Below are positions 9,301 to 17,950 of a stretch of DNA of 64,000 bases, in pieces. Origin of the DNA: an uncultured Bacteroidales bacterium (lineage in GTDB: Bacteria > Bacteroidota > Bacteroidia > Bacteroidales > UBA932). Made by a program: the position numbers and the translations under genes. The notes under the pieces are model-generated. The model worked only from the letters and a program-made list of their open reading frames with translations. It was not told the DNA's origin and ran no database searches. The stretch is from positions 54,450 through 118,449 of the forward strand of contig CAMXAU010000007.1 in the NCBI GenBank assembly GCA_947179325.1. The letters are read 5' to 3'. The number at the start of each line of letters is the position of its first letter. Within the stretch, counting starts at the first letter, position 1.

Positions 9301-11402
9301 GGAGCATTTTTATATAGGCACGGCTCGTCAAGCGAAACCGGGAACATCACATTGAGTTTATTGAAATCCTCATAAAAAGCCCTGTGAGGATTGTCATAGG
9401 CATCATTCTGGGCAAATGACCCGATTCCTCTGTTCTCCTTCCAATCAATCTTCAGAGAAAAATCTATCTTCCTGTCCCCTTCCCTCAATGTGACTGTCTG
9501 TACAAACGGGGTCCCGTCTATGCTTCCGCTGACGCGCACAACTGTCTCAAAAGGTGACGGTCTTTCCACATTTACCTTTGCAGGAGCGTCTGCGGACGAA
9601 TGGTATTGCGAATCATCATAGAAATATCCGCGTATCTCCCCAATGGAGAAGCTGCTTTCCTTGTCCGCATATTCCCTGTTTCCAAGAGTTTTGGCCACAA
9701 GGCTTGTGATGACTCCTCCGCGCGACGGGTCGAATACAATCCTGTACATGCCGTTCTCCGCCACAACTGCTCCGGCATTCACGGCATCATCTGACACATG
9801 CAGACTCCCATCCATTCCGCGCATTTGTTTCTTTCCGTCCGCCTTGCCGCCACGTCTTTTCACTACCTCATACGTGGCATACCCGAATGCAGGCACATCT
9901 GCCATGAAAGAAAGTTTTCCTGATTCAGGCTCATACCATGAATCAACCTCATGCCCTTCCGGATCCGTGACGGAATAGGCTCCTGTTCCGCAACATACCG
10001 ACGAAATTGCAGACGTATAGCCCTGTGCAGGAAACATTCCTCCAGAAAACGGGGCACATATATCTGCCGACACTGTTTCACGGCGTCCGAATCCCGAAGC
10101 ATTGAAAACCCTGACATAAAAGCGGCCGTTTCCGTCTGCTGCATCTTTTTCCTTCCTGCCAGCCTTTCCTGTTCCACAGACACCGACGTACTCATCCATT
10201 CCCTCAAGCCTGCCGGAATATGAATCTTTTATTTCACTCTCAATATTTCTGCATATATCATCAGAAGCGGAAGTCCACAGAGCGATATTGTCTGCCCACG
10301 TCCCGTCTGCATTCAGATTATTGTACGGCACAATCCACGAGTCATGGTGCTGCGCAAGCATCAGTGTCCGCCATGCCTCATCCATCTCCTCCATATCATA
10401 TCTCCAGTTACGCCCGTTCACATTTGCATAGATGGAAGCCATGGCCCCGAGTTTCTCCGTCCTTACCATGTTGTTCTCCGTACGGCGCACCTGCCTGCCT
10501 ATTTTCTGCATTACCTGAGTGCCCCACATAAGGCTCACGAGCACATCCTCCTGCGTAAAATGCCAGTCCTGTTCCGGCTGCCCGTCCAAAACATGCCCGA
10601 AATATTCCTTCCATGTAGTATATACGGAATTATTTTTTGCAGGATCTCCTATCCACGGGCCGAAAGTCCAGCCTGCATCCTGATAGCACATGCCCACCGG
10701 ATTTCTGAATCCTGCCTCCCTGCAGGCGTCAAGATATTCCGTACTGTTGTCATAAGACATTGTCTGCCATACAGTCCCGGGAACCAGGTCTTCGCACCCG
10801 TGGCGCGGAACAGCAGGTATTGATGTGCCGTCAGGTCCTGTCCAGTTGACCACTTCACCGCCGAATGCAGAAGTATAGCCGCCCCAGCATGTATCAGGAC
10901 ATTTCAGTGAGGCCCTTTCATAGCCGAACTGCCTGAGAATCTGCGGAAGACAGCTTGTAAAGCACGGTTCCTCGACTGCATAGGTCTTGAACTCCGCCCA
11001 CGGGAAGTGGCTGCGGATTTTTTTCATGCCGTAATACATGTGCCGTATGATGCTTTCTCCCGAGACATTATAAAAATATGCTTGTGCGTATGCCGGATTG
11101 GTGAACTCAATGCGGTCCGTCTTCGTCATCTCCGCAAATCTCCTGTAGTCTTCTGGAGTCCTCACCTTTACGGTGTCCCATGTCTCAGGTTCGATTTCAA
11201 GCGAAATTTTCCAGTCAGGATGCATCTCAAGCCGGTCAGCCATAAATCCGGTATAGGACATCGGATAATGCCCGTACACTCCCCCGTGGAACCCGTCCAC
11301 AAACCACACTTTCTCCTGTCCCACAGCCACAAGACCGGAAATCACGGCCATGAGCGGCACAATGGACAAATGCCTTATAAAATTTTTCTTGCTGATTGAC
11401 AT
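6324..11402 (-). CDS. two-enzyme protein: GH38-like alpha-mannosidase fused to GH92 alpha-mannosidase
   Basis: One uninterrupted frame of 1692 residues with a signal peptide (cleavage near GLVAVGQE). Residues about 25-900 look like a divergent family 38 mannosidase: the AQHHDSW motif near residue 350 and the preceding EAWRTLMLAQHHD helix fit GH38, although the usual N-terminal HxDxxW metal motif is replaced by GFHGGVYGHYP. A charged, repeated linker (GRMESGRMKADKMES) lies near residues 915-940. From about residue 950 a complete GH92 domain follows: VNPFIG, TFPGAAVPFGMVQVSP, GWDVFRSQMPL, ANEPVHF near 1549 (general acid Glu of GH92) and GNEDAGQMSAWY near 1590. GH92 enzymes are calcium-dependent exo-alpha-mannosidases. 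The protein is probably periplasmic or surface-exposed and works with the adjacent SusC/SusD. Each domain is normally a separate protein. Confidence 0.88.
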   Translation of the reverse strand: MSISKKNFIRHLSIVPLMAVISGLVAVGQEKVWFVDGFHGGVYGHYPMSYTGFMADRLEMHPDWKISLEIEPETWDTVKVRTPEDYRRFAEMTKTDRIEFTNPAYAQAYFYNVSGESIIRHMYYGMKKIRSHFPWAEFKTYAVEEPCFTSCLPQILRQFGYERASLKCPDTCWGGYTSAFGGEVVNWTGPDGTSIPAVPRHGCEDLVPGTVWQTMSYDNSTEYLDACREAGFRNPVGMCYQDAGWTFGPWIGDPAKNNSVYTTWKEYFGHVLDGQPEQDWHFTQEDVLVSLMWGTQVMQKIGRQVRRTENNMVRTEKLGAMASIYANVNGRNWRYDMEEMDEAWRTLMLAQHHDSWIVPYNNLNADGTWADNIALWTSASDDICRNIESEIKDSYSGRLEGMDEYVGVCGTGKAGRKEKDAADGNGRFYVRVFNASGFGRRETVSADICAPFSGGMFPAQGYTSAISSVCCGTGAYSVTDPEGHEVDSWYEPESGKLSFMADVPAFGYATYEVVKRRGGKADGKKQMRGMDGSLHVSDDAVNAGAVVAENGMYRIVFDPSRGGVITSLVAKTLGNREYADKESSFSIGEIRGYFYDDSQYHSSADAPAKVNVERPSPFETVVRVSGSIDGTPFVQTVTLREGDRKIDFSLKIDWKENRGIGSFAQNDAYDNPHRAFYEDFNKLNVMFPVSLDEPCLYKNAPFDVLKSRNEDTFYSSWDKIKHNIILNWVDIADGEDGCGMALFSDHTTSYSFGQDFPLCLTAQFSGNGLWGRDYPITGPSEMNFAIVPHAGLWDKAGICNESICWNEPLYVAVYRNAELENRSWLDLSESGYELSAAYLTDAGLVMRLFNSSGSDRKCTVRLGFGAAQVKEIDLNGNVICSPEFRRNEGGTEVDVQMPRFGIKTLLINGISSEKSPCAERGRGKSGRMESGRMKADKMESGDRAAWVKEPACYVNPFIGACTSADAAGVYHGLGKTFPGAAVPFGMVQVSPNTVTGGDNGSGYSYEMKTIEGFAFTQMSGVGWNGDLGNFLVMPSTGPLVTVAGKEDGSICGYRSRYDKNTEYAEAGYYRTRLVDYDIVTECSALPHCGIMKMTFPESGLSRIQIDLARRVGGTSEYQYAKVLDDRTVAGWMKCTPETGGWGNGEGNADYTVYFYAEFSRPLAEYGFWSADIPDGWSRKNEDVVSLAYLERVRDAEIIRGQNEIEGRHIGFFTEFPTVRGDEVTLKVGISFVDMEGAKKNFDREIAGKDFGNVRKEAWEMWNRELGRIRIAGGTEDEKTVFYTSMYHSMIDPRIFTDVDGRYTGGDGKIHNTGGKFTKRTIFSGWDVFRSQMPLQTIINPQLTDDLLNSLITLAEQSGREYFERWELLNAYTGCMLGNPALSVLADAYIKGIRGYDAEKAYRYAVNTSCKSGNYPLGYTPGGLSISHTLEYAYFDWCLSVLAGELGHDEDAAKFAGQSRAYRNVFDHEKGWFRPRREDGTWEEWPENARLKEWYGCIECNPYQQGWFVPHDIDGMTELMGGREAVLDDLDSLFMNTPSHMLWNEYYNHANEPVHFVPFLYNRLGQPWKTQKWTRFICRNAYFNDVQGLIGNEDAGQMSAWYILAASGLHPSCPGSTRMEVTSPVFDRIEFRLDGKYAKGKKFTVTAHGNSPGNIYVRKALLNGRELKDMSIDYSDIMAGGVLELYMDSEPVL

Positions 11403-11508
11403 ATCTTAAGTTTCACGTACAATTATTCAATACTCCAATTGCTCCCTGCCCCGGAATGGTCAGGCGAACCGGTTTCCTCCCACGGTCCTTGGCCGCAGCC
11501 CGACAGAT

Positions 11509-12888
11509 TCAGTCCTGTTTCAAACGGATTCTGCGCACCACCGGCTTGTTGATTTCGTATATTTTCTCCGTGAGCATTTGAATTTCATCTTTCCTTGCTT
11601 CACGGACACTCTCATGCATCATCTTAGACCAGTTCTCCCGATGCACCTGAAGCCAGAAATTGCCATCTTTTTCAGCGTCAAGGGCGCGGACCGCCTGCTC
11701 ATCATACACCCCGAGAAGTCCCTTTGCCTGGAAGAAGCCGTACTGCATCCATGCGAAGTCCCTGAAATTACGCTCAATCTCCCATCTGTATTCATTGAGG
11801 TGCATCACGGCAAGGGCCTGACGGTATTGTGGAGTGAAAGGAAGCCCGGCAAGGTTTATCCCCTCTTCGAGTTCAGCCGAAGTCCACGACCCGAGATTCA
11901 CGTCATCTATATATAAGGTATAGCTGCCCTTGAGTCCTTTTACAGCAAGACGCTCCTGGTTCATTTCCTCAATGAAAGGTACGAGTGAAGAAGCGGCAGC
12001 CTGCCCCCTCTTTGTGCCGAAGCCATGCGCGATGGTGTCCATAGGATAAGGAAGTGCCTCTGCCAGATAGTCAAATGAGATTTCCCTGCGGCCGGTGCGC
12101 ACTCCGGATATGCGGCAGTTCTCCTGCCTCATGACCTTTCCGCTGCGTGCATCAACCTCAATATCAGCGACCTTGCTTCCGGAAAACCCCTGTGCCTTGA
12201 GGTACAGATACGCCATCACCATGTGCCCGTCATTGTCCGGATGAATACGGTCCCCGACACTTATAGTAAAAGACGGGTCGGTTTCCTGTGCCTTGGCACA
12301 TATCTCCAGCATCGGAGCATTGAAATCCAGGAATTCCCATCCGTTTTCCTCAGCCGACTGTCTCTGAAGCTCAGATATACGCTGCATCACAGCATTTTTG
12401 CCGGGAAGCGGAGTATTGTCAAATTCGGCAGTCTCATCATAAGGAGAGCCTCCGAGCATCACGATGCGGACACCGTCAAGCTTTTTGAGCCTGTCCTCAA
12501 TCTTGCGGAAATTTTCGAGACATTCCTTGTAGCGGCCTTCCCCAAACTCTTCCGCATCTTCTCCGAGCCATTCAGAATACCCGGTGTCATTCATCCCGAA
12601 AGTGACCATAAGCACAGTCGGACGTTTGCTGAATACGTCTCCGTCAAGCCTCTTGAACATATCGGCCGCAGTATCTCCGCCTATGCCTGCGTTGAAAACA
12701 CTGAGGTCCATATACGGAAACCGTGTCATATACCACAGCCATATATAAGAATGGTAATGTCCTCCATCGGTTATGCTGTCACCAAGAAATACAGCTCTGT
12801 CCCCTTCTGAAAATTGTCCGATTGTCTGTGCCCGGATTGCTGTCTGAAGCATCAACAGCACTGCAATTGCCGCAAAATACTTTTTCAT
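11509..12888 (-). CDS. secreted SGNH/GDSL-family esterase
   Basis: 459 residues with an N-terminal signal peptide (MKKYFAAIAVLLMLQTAIRA). The SGNH blocks are in order: GDSITDGGH near residue 36 (nucleophile Ser), GIGGDTAADM near 69, GMNDTG near 98, and DRIHPDNDGH near 213 with the catalytic Asp/His. The C-terminal 220 residues form an extra region of unknown role. SGNH enzymes of this type usually remove acetyl or other acyl groups from carbohydrates. As first gene of the operon that continues with the mannosidase and SusC/SusD, it likely de-esterifies the glycan before or during uptake. About 106 bases separate it from the mannosidase gene and hold no further gene. Confidence 0.88.
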   Translation of the reverse strand: MKKYFAAIAVLLMLQTAIRAQTIGQFSEGDRAVFLGDSITDGGHYHSYIWLWYMTRFPYMDLSVFNAGIGGDTAADMFKRLDGDVFSKRPTVLMVTFGMNDTGYSEWLGEDAEEFGEGRYKECLENFRKIEDRLKKLDGVRIVMLGGSPYDETAEFDNTPLPGKNAVMQRISELQRQSAEENGWEFLDFNAPMLEICAKAQETDPSFTISVGDRIHPDNDGHMVMAYLYLKAQGFSGSKVADIEVDARSGKVMRQENCRISGVRTGRREISFDYLAEALPYPMDTIAHGFGTKRGQAAASSLVPFIEEMNQERLAVKGLKGSYTLYIDDVNLGSWTSAELEEGINLAGLPFTPQYRQALAVMHLNEYRWEIERNFRDFAWMQYGFFQAKGLLGVYDEQAVRALDAEKDGNFWLQVHRENWSKMMHESVREARKDEIQMLTEKIYEINKPVVRRIRLKQD

Positions 12889-12927
12889 TTCCTATGTGGT
12901 TGATTGGTTTTGTCCTTTAATGCATCG

Positions 12928-12935
12928 CAAAATTA
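12928..12935 (-). promoter_or_regulatory. -7 promoter element of the mannosidase/SusCD operon
   Basis: On the minus strand this is TAATTTTG, a full match to the Bacteroidota -7 consensus TAnnTTTG. Transcription would start near 12921, about 33 bases before the esterase start codon. A TTTG lies upstream, at 12950-12953, but closer than the usual 19-21 base spacing, so the -33 box is uncertain. Confidence 0.5.
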
Positions 12936-13083
12936 CCATACCGGCCCAGCAAAAAAGTACACTATTTCGGCTTAATGGTATACAAATCTGCCACAGCGCC
13001 CTATTTTCACGGGTCCAGGAAGGATGGCACGGTTTTAGGAAGACGGGGCCGCTATGCTTAAGTATCATTTAACACAAAATATC

Positions 13084-13887
13084 ATGAAAGACCCATATAC
13101 CAGACATCATGTCCCACGAACCGGCAAAATCCAGGACTTGCTGGCCATGTTCTTTGTCCTTATTGCATTCGCCGGATGCTCTACAGGAAGGATAGCCACA
13201 TCATTCTATTCCGATTCATTTACAGGAAAGCTATCTGAGGATTACAGCAACACAGTCACACTCAACGCCAGTATCGAATATCCCGAAAGCGGGTTTTCCG
13301 GAACAGGCCTGCAGGATGTCAGATGCCGGATAAAGAAAGCCGTCTATGGAGAGAAATATGCAGGCCTGGACCTGCAGGACGGCCTTGAGATGTATTTCAA
13401 CGATCTGCTGAAGGATTACAGGGAAGCGAATCTTCCCATAATCGAAGCCCTGGAGGAAGAAGGGATCGAGACTGCCGCCAGCCTGGACTGGCAATACATC
13501 ATTGAGGCAAAATTCTCAGGACATGGCCGCAACATGGTTTCATACACAGTCACGAGATATGAATATACAGGAGGCGCCCACGGCATGGCGACAACAATGG
13601 CATATACATTTGATTCCAGGTCAGGAAAAGCCATCAGCGAAGAAGAACTTTTTGTCAAAGGATACAATCCCGTCCTGACATCTTTGCTCACGGCACATGT
13701 CCGGGATGGCCTTGAAAATCCAGATGAACTGGTACTGTTTGTTGACCGGATTGAGCCTAACGGGAATTTTTCAGCAGGAAATGACGGGATCACATATATA
13801 TACAATCCATATGAGATTGCACCATATTCTTCAGGGACAATCACTGTCACCGTCCCGTGGAAAGAACTTAAAGGCCTATTGAGATAA
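13084..13887 (+). CDS. DUF3298 (RsiV-like) lipoprotein
   Basis: 267 residues from the ATG at 13084; the frame also has an ATG at 13054, but only the later start places the signal peptide at a normal distance from the lipobox IAFAGC. The C-terminal half holds the hallmark EYTGGAHG near residue 160, followed by a region rich in beta strands with FDSRSGKAISEEELF, which is the DUF3298 domain seen in RsiV and in many lipoproteins that also carry DUF4163. The function of the family in Bacteroidota is unknown; ligand or lysozyme binding is known only for RsiV of Bacillus. The gene is monocistronic and divergent from the glycan operon. Confidence 0.8.
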   Translation: MKDPYTRHHVPRTGKIQDLLAMFFVLIAFAGCSTGRIATSFYSDSFTGKLSEDYSNTVTLNASIEYPESGFSGTGLQDVRCRIKKAVYGEKYAGLDLQDGLEMYFNDLLKDYREANLPIIEALEEEGIETAASLDWQYIIEAKFSGHGRNMVSYTVTRYEYTGGAHGMATTMAYTFDSRSGKAISEEELFVKGYNPVLTSLLTAHVRDGLENPDELVLFVDRIEPNGNFSAGNDGITYIYNPYEIAPYSSGTITVTVPWKELKGLLR

Positions 13888-13923
13888 GCATTTGTCCGAT
13901 TACATCATTCAGCATCTACAAAC

Positions 13924-13964
13924 CATATGGCGGGCCCCTGTCCACAACAGGAGTTCGCCATATG
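13924..13964 (+). terminator. hairpin after the DUF3298 gene
   Basis: CATATGGCG at 13924-13932 pairs perfectly with CGCCATATG at 13956-13964, and an inner stem CCTGT/ACAGG (13937-13941 with 13947-13951) extends it. It lies 36 bases after the stop codon. No run of T follows, so it may slow or stabilise the transcript end rather than act as a classical intrinsic terminator. Confidence 0.45.
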
Positions 13965-14072
13965 ATATTTCCGGGACATGCTTACTGTTTCCATAAGAAA
14001 ACCCGTACAGACTTACAAATTAAAAGCAGGCGAATAGAAGAGACATCCATTTCATAATCGCGGCAATTTTAC

Positions 14073-14080
14073 TATTTTTG
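14073..14080 (+). promoter_or_regulatory. -7 promoter element of the histidine-degradation genes
   Basis: TATTTTTG fits TAnnTTTG exactly. The expected start point is near 14087, about 50 bases before the ftcD start codon. A clear TTTG -33 box is not visible at the usual distance. Confidence 0.5.
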
Positions 14081-14135
14081 CACAGAAAGGCCGAAAGGAG
14101 AGATAAAGGCATAAACAGGATAAACAATCAACCGT

Positions 14136-15863
14136 ATGGAAAGAATAATAGAATGCGTGCCCAATTTCAGCGAAGGGCGCAACATGGAAATCATCAATGC
14201 AATCGTGGATGCGATACGCAGTGGCGGACAGGCGGCAGTATGCGCCGAGCCCGGTGTGAAAGTGCTCGATGTTGACCCGGGAGAGGCGACCAACCGCACG
14301 GTGGTCACTTTTGTCGGAAGTCCGGAAGCTGTTGTTGAGGCGGCATTCCAGGGCGTGAAATGTGCCGGCGAGCTTATTGACATGCGACATCACCACGGTG
14401 CCCATCCACGCTCAGGAGCTACGGATGTGCTTCCTCTTATACCTATTTCCGGAATCACACTTCAAGAATGCGCTGAACTGGCAAGAAAGCTGGCTGAGCG
14501 CATTTTTTGTGAACTGGAAATTCCTTGCTACTGCTACGAAGCCTCAGCATACAAGCCTGAGAGAAAGAATCTTGCAGTCTGCCGCGCCGGAGAATACGAG
14601 GCCTTGCCGGAAAAGATTACAGACCCGGCAAGACGCCCTGATTTCGGTCCGGACCATTTCACCGTGAAGGCCGCGCAGTCCGGTGCGACCAATGTCGGTG
14701 CAAGAGATTTTCTTATCGCTGTCAACTTCAATCTGAACACTACATCCACACGCCGCGCCAATGCCGTGGCCTTCGATGTCCGTGAGAAAGGACGCCCGAA
14801 GCGTGAAGGCAATCCGATAACCGGCAAAATCGTAAAGGATGCGGATGGGAATACGGTAATGATTCCCGGCACTCTCAAGGGGTGCAAGGCGATAGGCTGG
14901 TATATTGACGAATACGGCATTGCCCAGGTGTCCATGAATATAACGGACATCAATGCGACCCCGCTTCATGTGGCCTTTGATGAAGTCTGCAGGGCAGCCC
15001 AGGCGCGCGGCCTGAGGGTTACGGGCACTGAGATTGTCGGGCTTGTTCCGAAACGCACGCTTATTGAAGCCGGAAAATATTTCCTTGGCAAGCAGAGCCG
15101 GTCTGCCGGAATTTCTGATGAGGAAATCATGAAAATAGCCGTCAAGTCAATGGGACTTGACGATCTCAAGCCTTTCTGCCCGAAAGAGAAAGTCATTGAA
15201 TATCTGATTGAAGATGAAGCCAAGGCGGCGGAAAAGGAAAAGCTTGTCCGTATGACATGCAAAGACTTTGCAAATGAAACAGCATCCGAGTCTCCTGCTC
15301 CGGGAGGAGGTTCGATTTCTGCCTATATGGGGGCACTTGGGGCTGCCCTCGGCACTATGGTTGCCAACCTCTCTGCCCACAAGCCAGGATGGGACGGGCG
15401 ATGGAAAGAGTTTTCCGACTGGGCGGAACAGGGACAGGCTTCAATGAAAGCACTTCTGGCTCTTGTGGATGAAGACACTGCCGCTTTCAACAGGATAATG
15501 GCGGCCCTCGGGATGCCGAAAGGTTCAGATGAGGAGAAAAGGGCCAGGGAAGATGCACTGGAGGCCGCAACCCTGTATGCTACGGAGGTGCCTCTAAAGA
15601 CAATGGAGACAGCATTGGGCTGCTATGCTCTTCTGGAGGCGATGGCCTTAGAGGGCAATCCTAATTCGGTGTCTGACGCAGGTGTGGGTGCATTGGCCGC
15701 AACAGCAGCTGTCCGCGGTGCGCATCTCAATGTGAAAATCAATGCCTCCGGACTCAAGGACCGTGAAAAGGCACAGGAGCTTCTTGCAAGGGCTGAGGGC
15801 ATTGAGAAGAGAGCACTTGCATTGGAAGATACAATCCTCGCGGCTGTCAACTCCAAGATTTAG
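14136..15863 (+). CDS. ftcD: bifunctional glutamate formimidoyltransferase / formimidoyl-THF cyclodeaminase
   Basis: 575 residues. Residues 1 to about 325 form the formimidoyltransferase (start MERIIECVPNFSEG, then MRHHHGAHPRSGATDVLPL with the active-site His region). Residues about 370-570 form the cyclodeaminase, recognisable by CKDFANETASESPAPGGGS near 375-393. The protein moves the formimino group of formiminoglutamate to tetrahydrofolate and then closes the ring to methenyl-THF with release of ammonia, yielding glutamate. This is the domain order of the mammalian enzyme; in several Bacteroides and Porphyromonas genomes I recall the two parts as separate genes. It is the first gene of the hut cluster, 58 bases before hutU, and completes histidine breakdown to glutamate. 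Confidence 0.95.
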   Translation: MERIIECVPNFSEGRNMEIINAIVDAIRSGGQAAVCAEPGVKVLDVDPGEATNRTVVTFVGSPEAVVEAAFQGVKCAGELIDMRHHHGAHPRSGATDVLPLIPISGITLQECAELARKLAERIFCELEIPCYCYEASAYKPERKNLAVCRAGEYEALPEKITDPARRPDFGPDHFTVKAAQSGATNVGARDFLIAVNFNLNTTSTRRANAVAFDVREKGRPKREGNPITGKIVKDADGNTVMIPGTLKGCKAIGWYIDEYGIAQVSMNITDINATPLHVAFDEVCRAAQARGLRVTGTEIVGLVPKRTLIEAGKYFLGKQSRSAGISDEEIMKIAVKSMGLDDLKPFCPKEKVIEYLIEDEAKAAEKEKLVRMTCKDFANETASESPAPGGGSISAYMGALGAALGTMVANLSAHKPGWDGRWKEFSDWAEQGQASMKALLALVDEDTAAFNRIMAALGMPKGSDEEKRAREDALEAATLYATEVPLKTMETALGCYALLEAMALEGNPNSVSDAGVGALAATAAVRGAHLNVKINASGLKDREKAQELLARAEGIEKRALALEDTILAAVNSKI

Positions 15864-15921
15864 ACAGGTCCCTCCGCAGAAGTGCGGAAGAACAGTGAAA
15901 TAACCACAAAATCAATGACTG

Positions 15922-17949
15922 ATGACTTTTAAAGAAGAAATATTGGCCGGAATACCGGAAAATCTGCCGGCTCAGAAAGAATATGACCACGATATAAACC
16001 ATGCTCCCAGGCGCAAGGATATCCTCAGCGCAGACGAGAAGGTGCTTGCCGTAAAAAATGCCCTGAGATATTTTCCTGCAAGACACCACGGGGAGCTTGC
16101 TGAAGAATTTGCGCGTGAACTTCATGAATACGGACGCATATATATGTACAGATTCCGTCCGGACTATGGAATGTATGCCCGCCCGCTGGATGAGTATCCT
16201 GCAAAATCAAGGCAGGCCGCAGCAATCATGGCGATGATACAGAACAATCTCGACCCTCGCGTGGCGCAGCATCCGCATGAGCTTATCACATACGGAGGCA
16301 ACGGTGCCGTGTTCCAGAACTGGGCGCAGTACCTCCTTGTGATGCAGTATCTTGCCACAATGACAGACGAGCAGACGCTTGTGATGTATTCCGGACACCC
16401 TCTCGGACTTTTCCCGAGCCACAAAGATGCACCGAGAGTGATTGTAACCAATGGAATGGTCATACCGAATTACTCAAGCCAGGATGACTGGGAGCGTTTC
16501 AATGCCCTCGGTGTGTCCCAGTACGGCCAGATGACGGCAGGCTCCTATATGTATATCGGGCCTCAGGGAATCGTCCACGGCACAACAATCACGGTAATGA
16601 ATGCGGCGCGTAAACAGCTTCAGGTCAAAGGAATGCCTGCAACGCGTGAGAATATCGGAGGGATGCTTTTCGTGACGGCCGGACTTGGTGGCATGTCGGG
16701 TGCGCAGCCAAAGGCCGGTGTGATCTCCGGCGTTGTAAGCGTCATTGCGGAAATCAATCCTCTTGCGGCCCGAAAAAGATATGAGCAGGGCTGGGTTGAT
16801 GAGATACACGAGAGCCTTGACGAACTGATGCCGCGAATCAGAAAGGCATGTGCAGACAAGGAGGCCGTGTCTCTTGCATATCAGGGCAATGTGGTGGACC
16901 TGTGGGAAAGGCTTGCCGATGAGGACATTCATGTGGATCTCGGGTCTGACCAGACATCTCTCCACAATCCTTGGGCCGGCGGATATTACCCGGCCGGGTA
17001 CACCTATGAAGAATCCAAGGTCATGATGGCGGAGGAGCCTGAGAAGTTCCGTGAATGTGTCCGTGCCTCTCTCCGCAGACATGCAGACGCAGTCAATCGT
17101 CTGGCTGACAAGGGGATGTATTTCTTCGACTATGGAAATGCCTTTTTGCTGGAAGCTTCACGTGCCGGGGCGGACATTATGGACGGTAACGGCAGGTTCC
17201 GCTATCCTTCATATGTACAGGACATAATGGGACCTCTTTTCTTTGACTATGGCTTCGGGCCGTTCAGGTGGGTGTGCATGTCGCAGAATCCTGAAGACCT
17301 TGCAAAGACGGATGCACTGGCGGTCAAGGTTCTCAGGGAGATTGTGAAGGATGCACCGGAGGAAATCCGTGGACAGATGAATGACAATATACGCTGGATC
17401 GAGGAGGCTGCAAAGAACAACCTTGTGGTAGGCTCGCAGGCCCGTATCCTGTATGCGGACTGTGAAGGGCGCACAAAGATAGCATTGGCTTTCAACGAGG
17501 CGATAAGGAATGGGGAGATTACTGCCCCTGTGGTGCTTGGGCGCGACCATCATGACGTGTCCGGAACCGATTCGCCGTTCCGCGAGACTTCAAATATATA
17601 TGACGGCTCTGCGTTTACGGCAGACATGGCAGTCCATAATGTGATCGGAGACGGATTCCGCGGAGCGACATGGGTTTCCATCCACAATGGAGGAGGCGTA
17701 GGCTGGGGTGAAGTGATGAACGGAGGCTTCGGCATGGTGATAGACGGAAGTGCGGATTCAGACAGGCATATCCGGGAAATGCTGCTGTGGGATGTGAACA
17801 ACGGAATCGCGCGGCGCAGCTGGGCGCGCAATGAAGGTGCGGTGAATGCCATAAAGCGCGAGATGGAACGCACTCCGGGGCTTAGGGTCACTTTGCCGAA
17901 TATCGCCGACACCGGCCTGGTACAGGCTGCATTTGAAAAACTACAATAA
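15922..17949 (+). CDS. hutU: urocanate hydratase
   Basis: 675 residues, the longer form common in Bacteroidota compared with about 560 in Proteobacteria. Typical motifs are present: TYGGNGAVFQNWAQYLLVMQYL, split as ITYGGNGAVFQNW and LVMQYLATM, then GHPLGLFPSH, NGMVIPNYS, YGQMTAGSYMYIGPQGIVHGTT given here in parts, GLGGMSGAQPKA (NAD-binding glycine segment) and DQTSLHNPWAGGYYPAG. The enzyme converts urocanate to imidazolone propionate using tightly bound NAD+ as electrophile. It is cytoplasmic. The gene follows ftcD and is followed by a 179-base non-coding block with inverted repeats before hutH. Confidence 0.97.
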   Translation: MTFKEEILAGIPENLPAQKEYDHDINHAPRRKDILSADEKVLAVKNALRYFPARHHGELAEEFARELHEYGRIYMYRFRPDYGMYARPLDEYPAKSRQAAAIMAMIQNNLDPRVAQHPHELITYGGNGAVFQNWAQYLLVMQYLATMTDEQTLVMYSGHPLGLFPSHKDAPRVIVTNGMVIPNYSSQDDWERFNALGVSQYGQMTAGSYMYIGPQGIVHGTTITVMNAARKQLQVKGMPATRENIGGMLFVTAGLGGMSGAQPKAGVISGVVSVIAEINPLAARKRYEQGWVDEIHESLDELMPRIRKACADKEAVSLAYQGNVVDLWERLADEDIHVDLGSDQTSLHNPWAGGYYPAGYTYEESKVMMAEEPEKFRECVRASLRRHADAVNRLADKGMYFFDYGNAFLLEASRAGADIMDGNGRFRYPSYVQDIMGPLFFDYGFGPFRWVCMSQNPEDLAKTDALAVKVLREIVKDAPEEIRGQMNDNIRWIEEAAKNNLVVGSQARILYADCEGRTKIALAFNEAIRNGEITAPVVLGRDHHDVSGTDSPFRETSNIYDGSAFTADMAVHNVIGDGFRGATWVSIHNGGGVGWGEVMNGGFGMVIDGSADSDRHIREMLLWDVNNGIARRSWARNEGAVNAIKREMERTPGLRVTLPNIADTGLVQAAFEKLQ

Positions 17950-17950
17950 A

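Noticed and set aside
12950..12953. TTTG as -33 box for the mannosidase operon
   Set aside because: The spacing to the -7 element is 14 bases, shorter than the normal 19-21.
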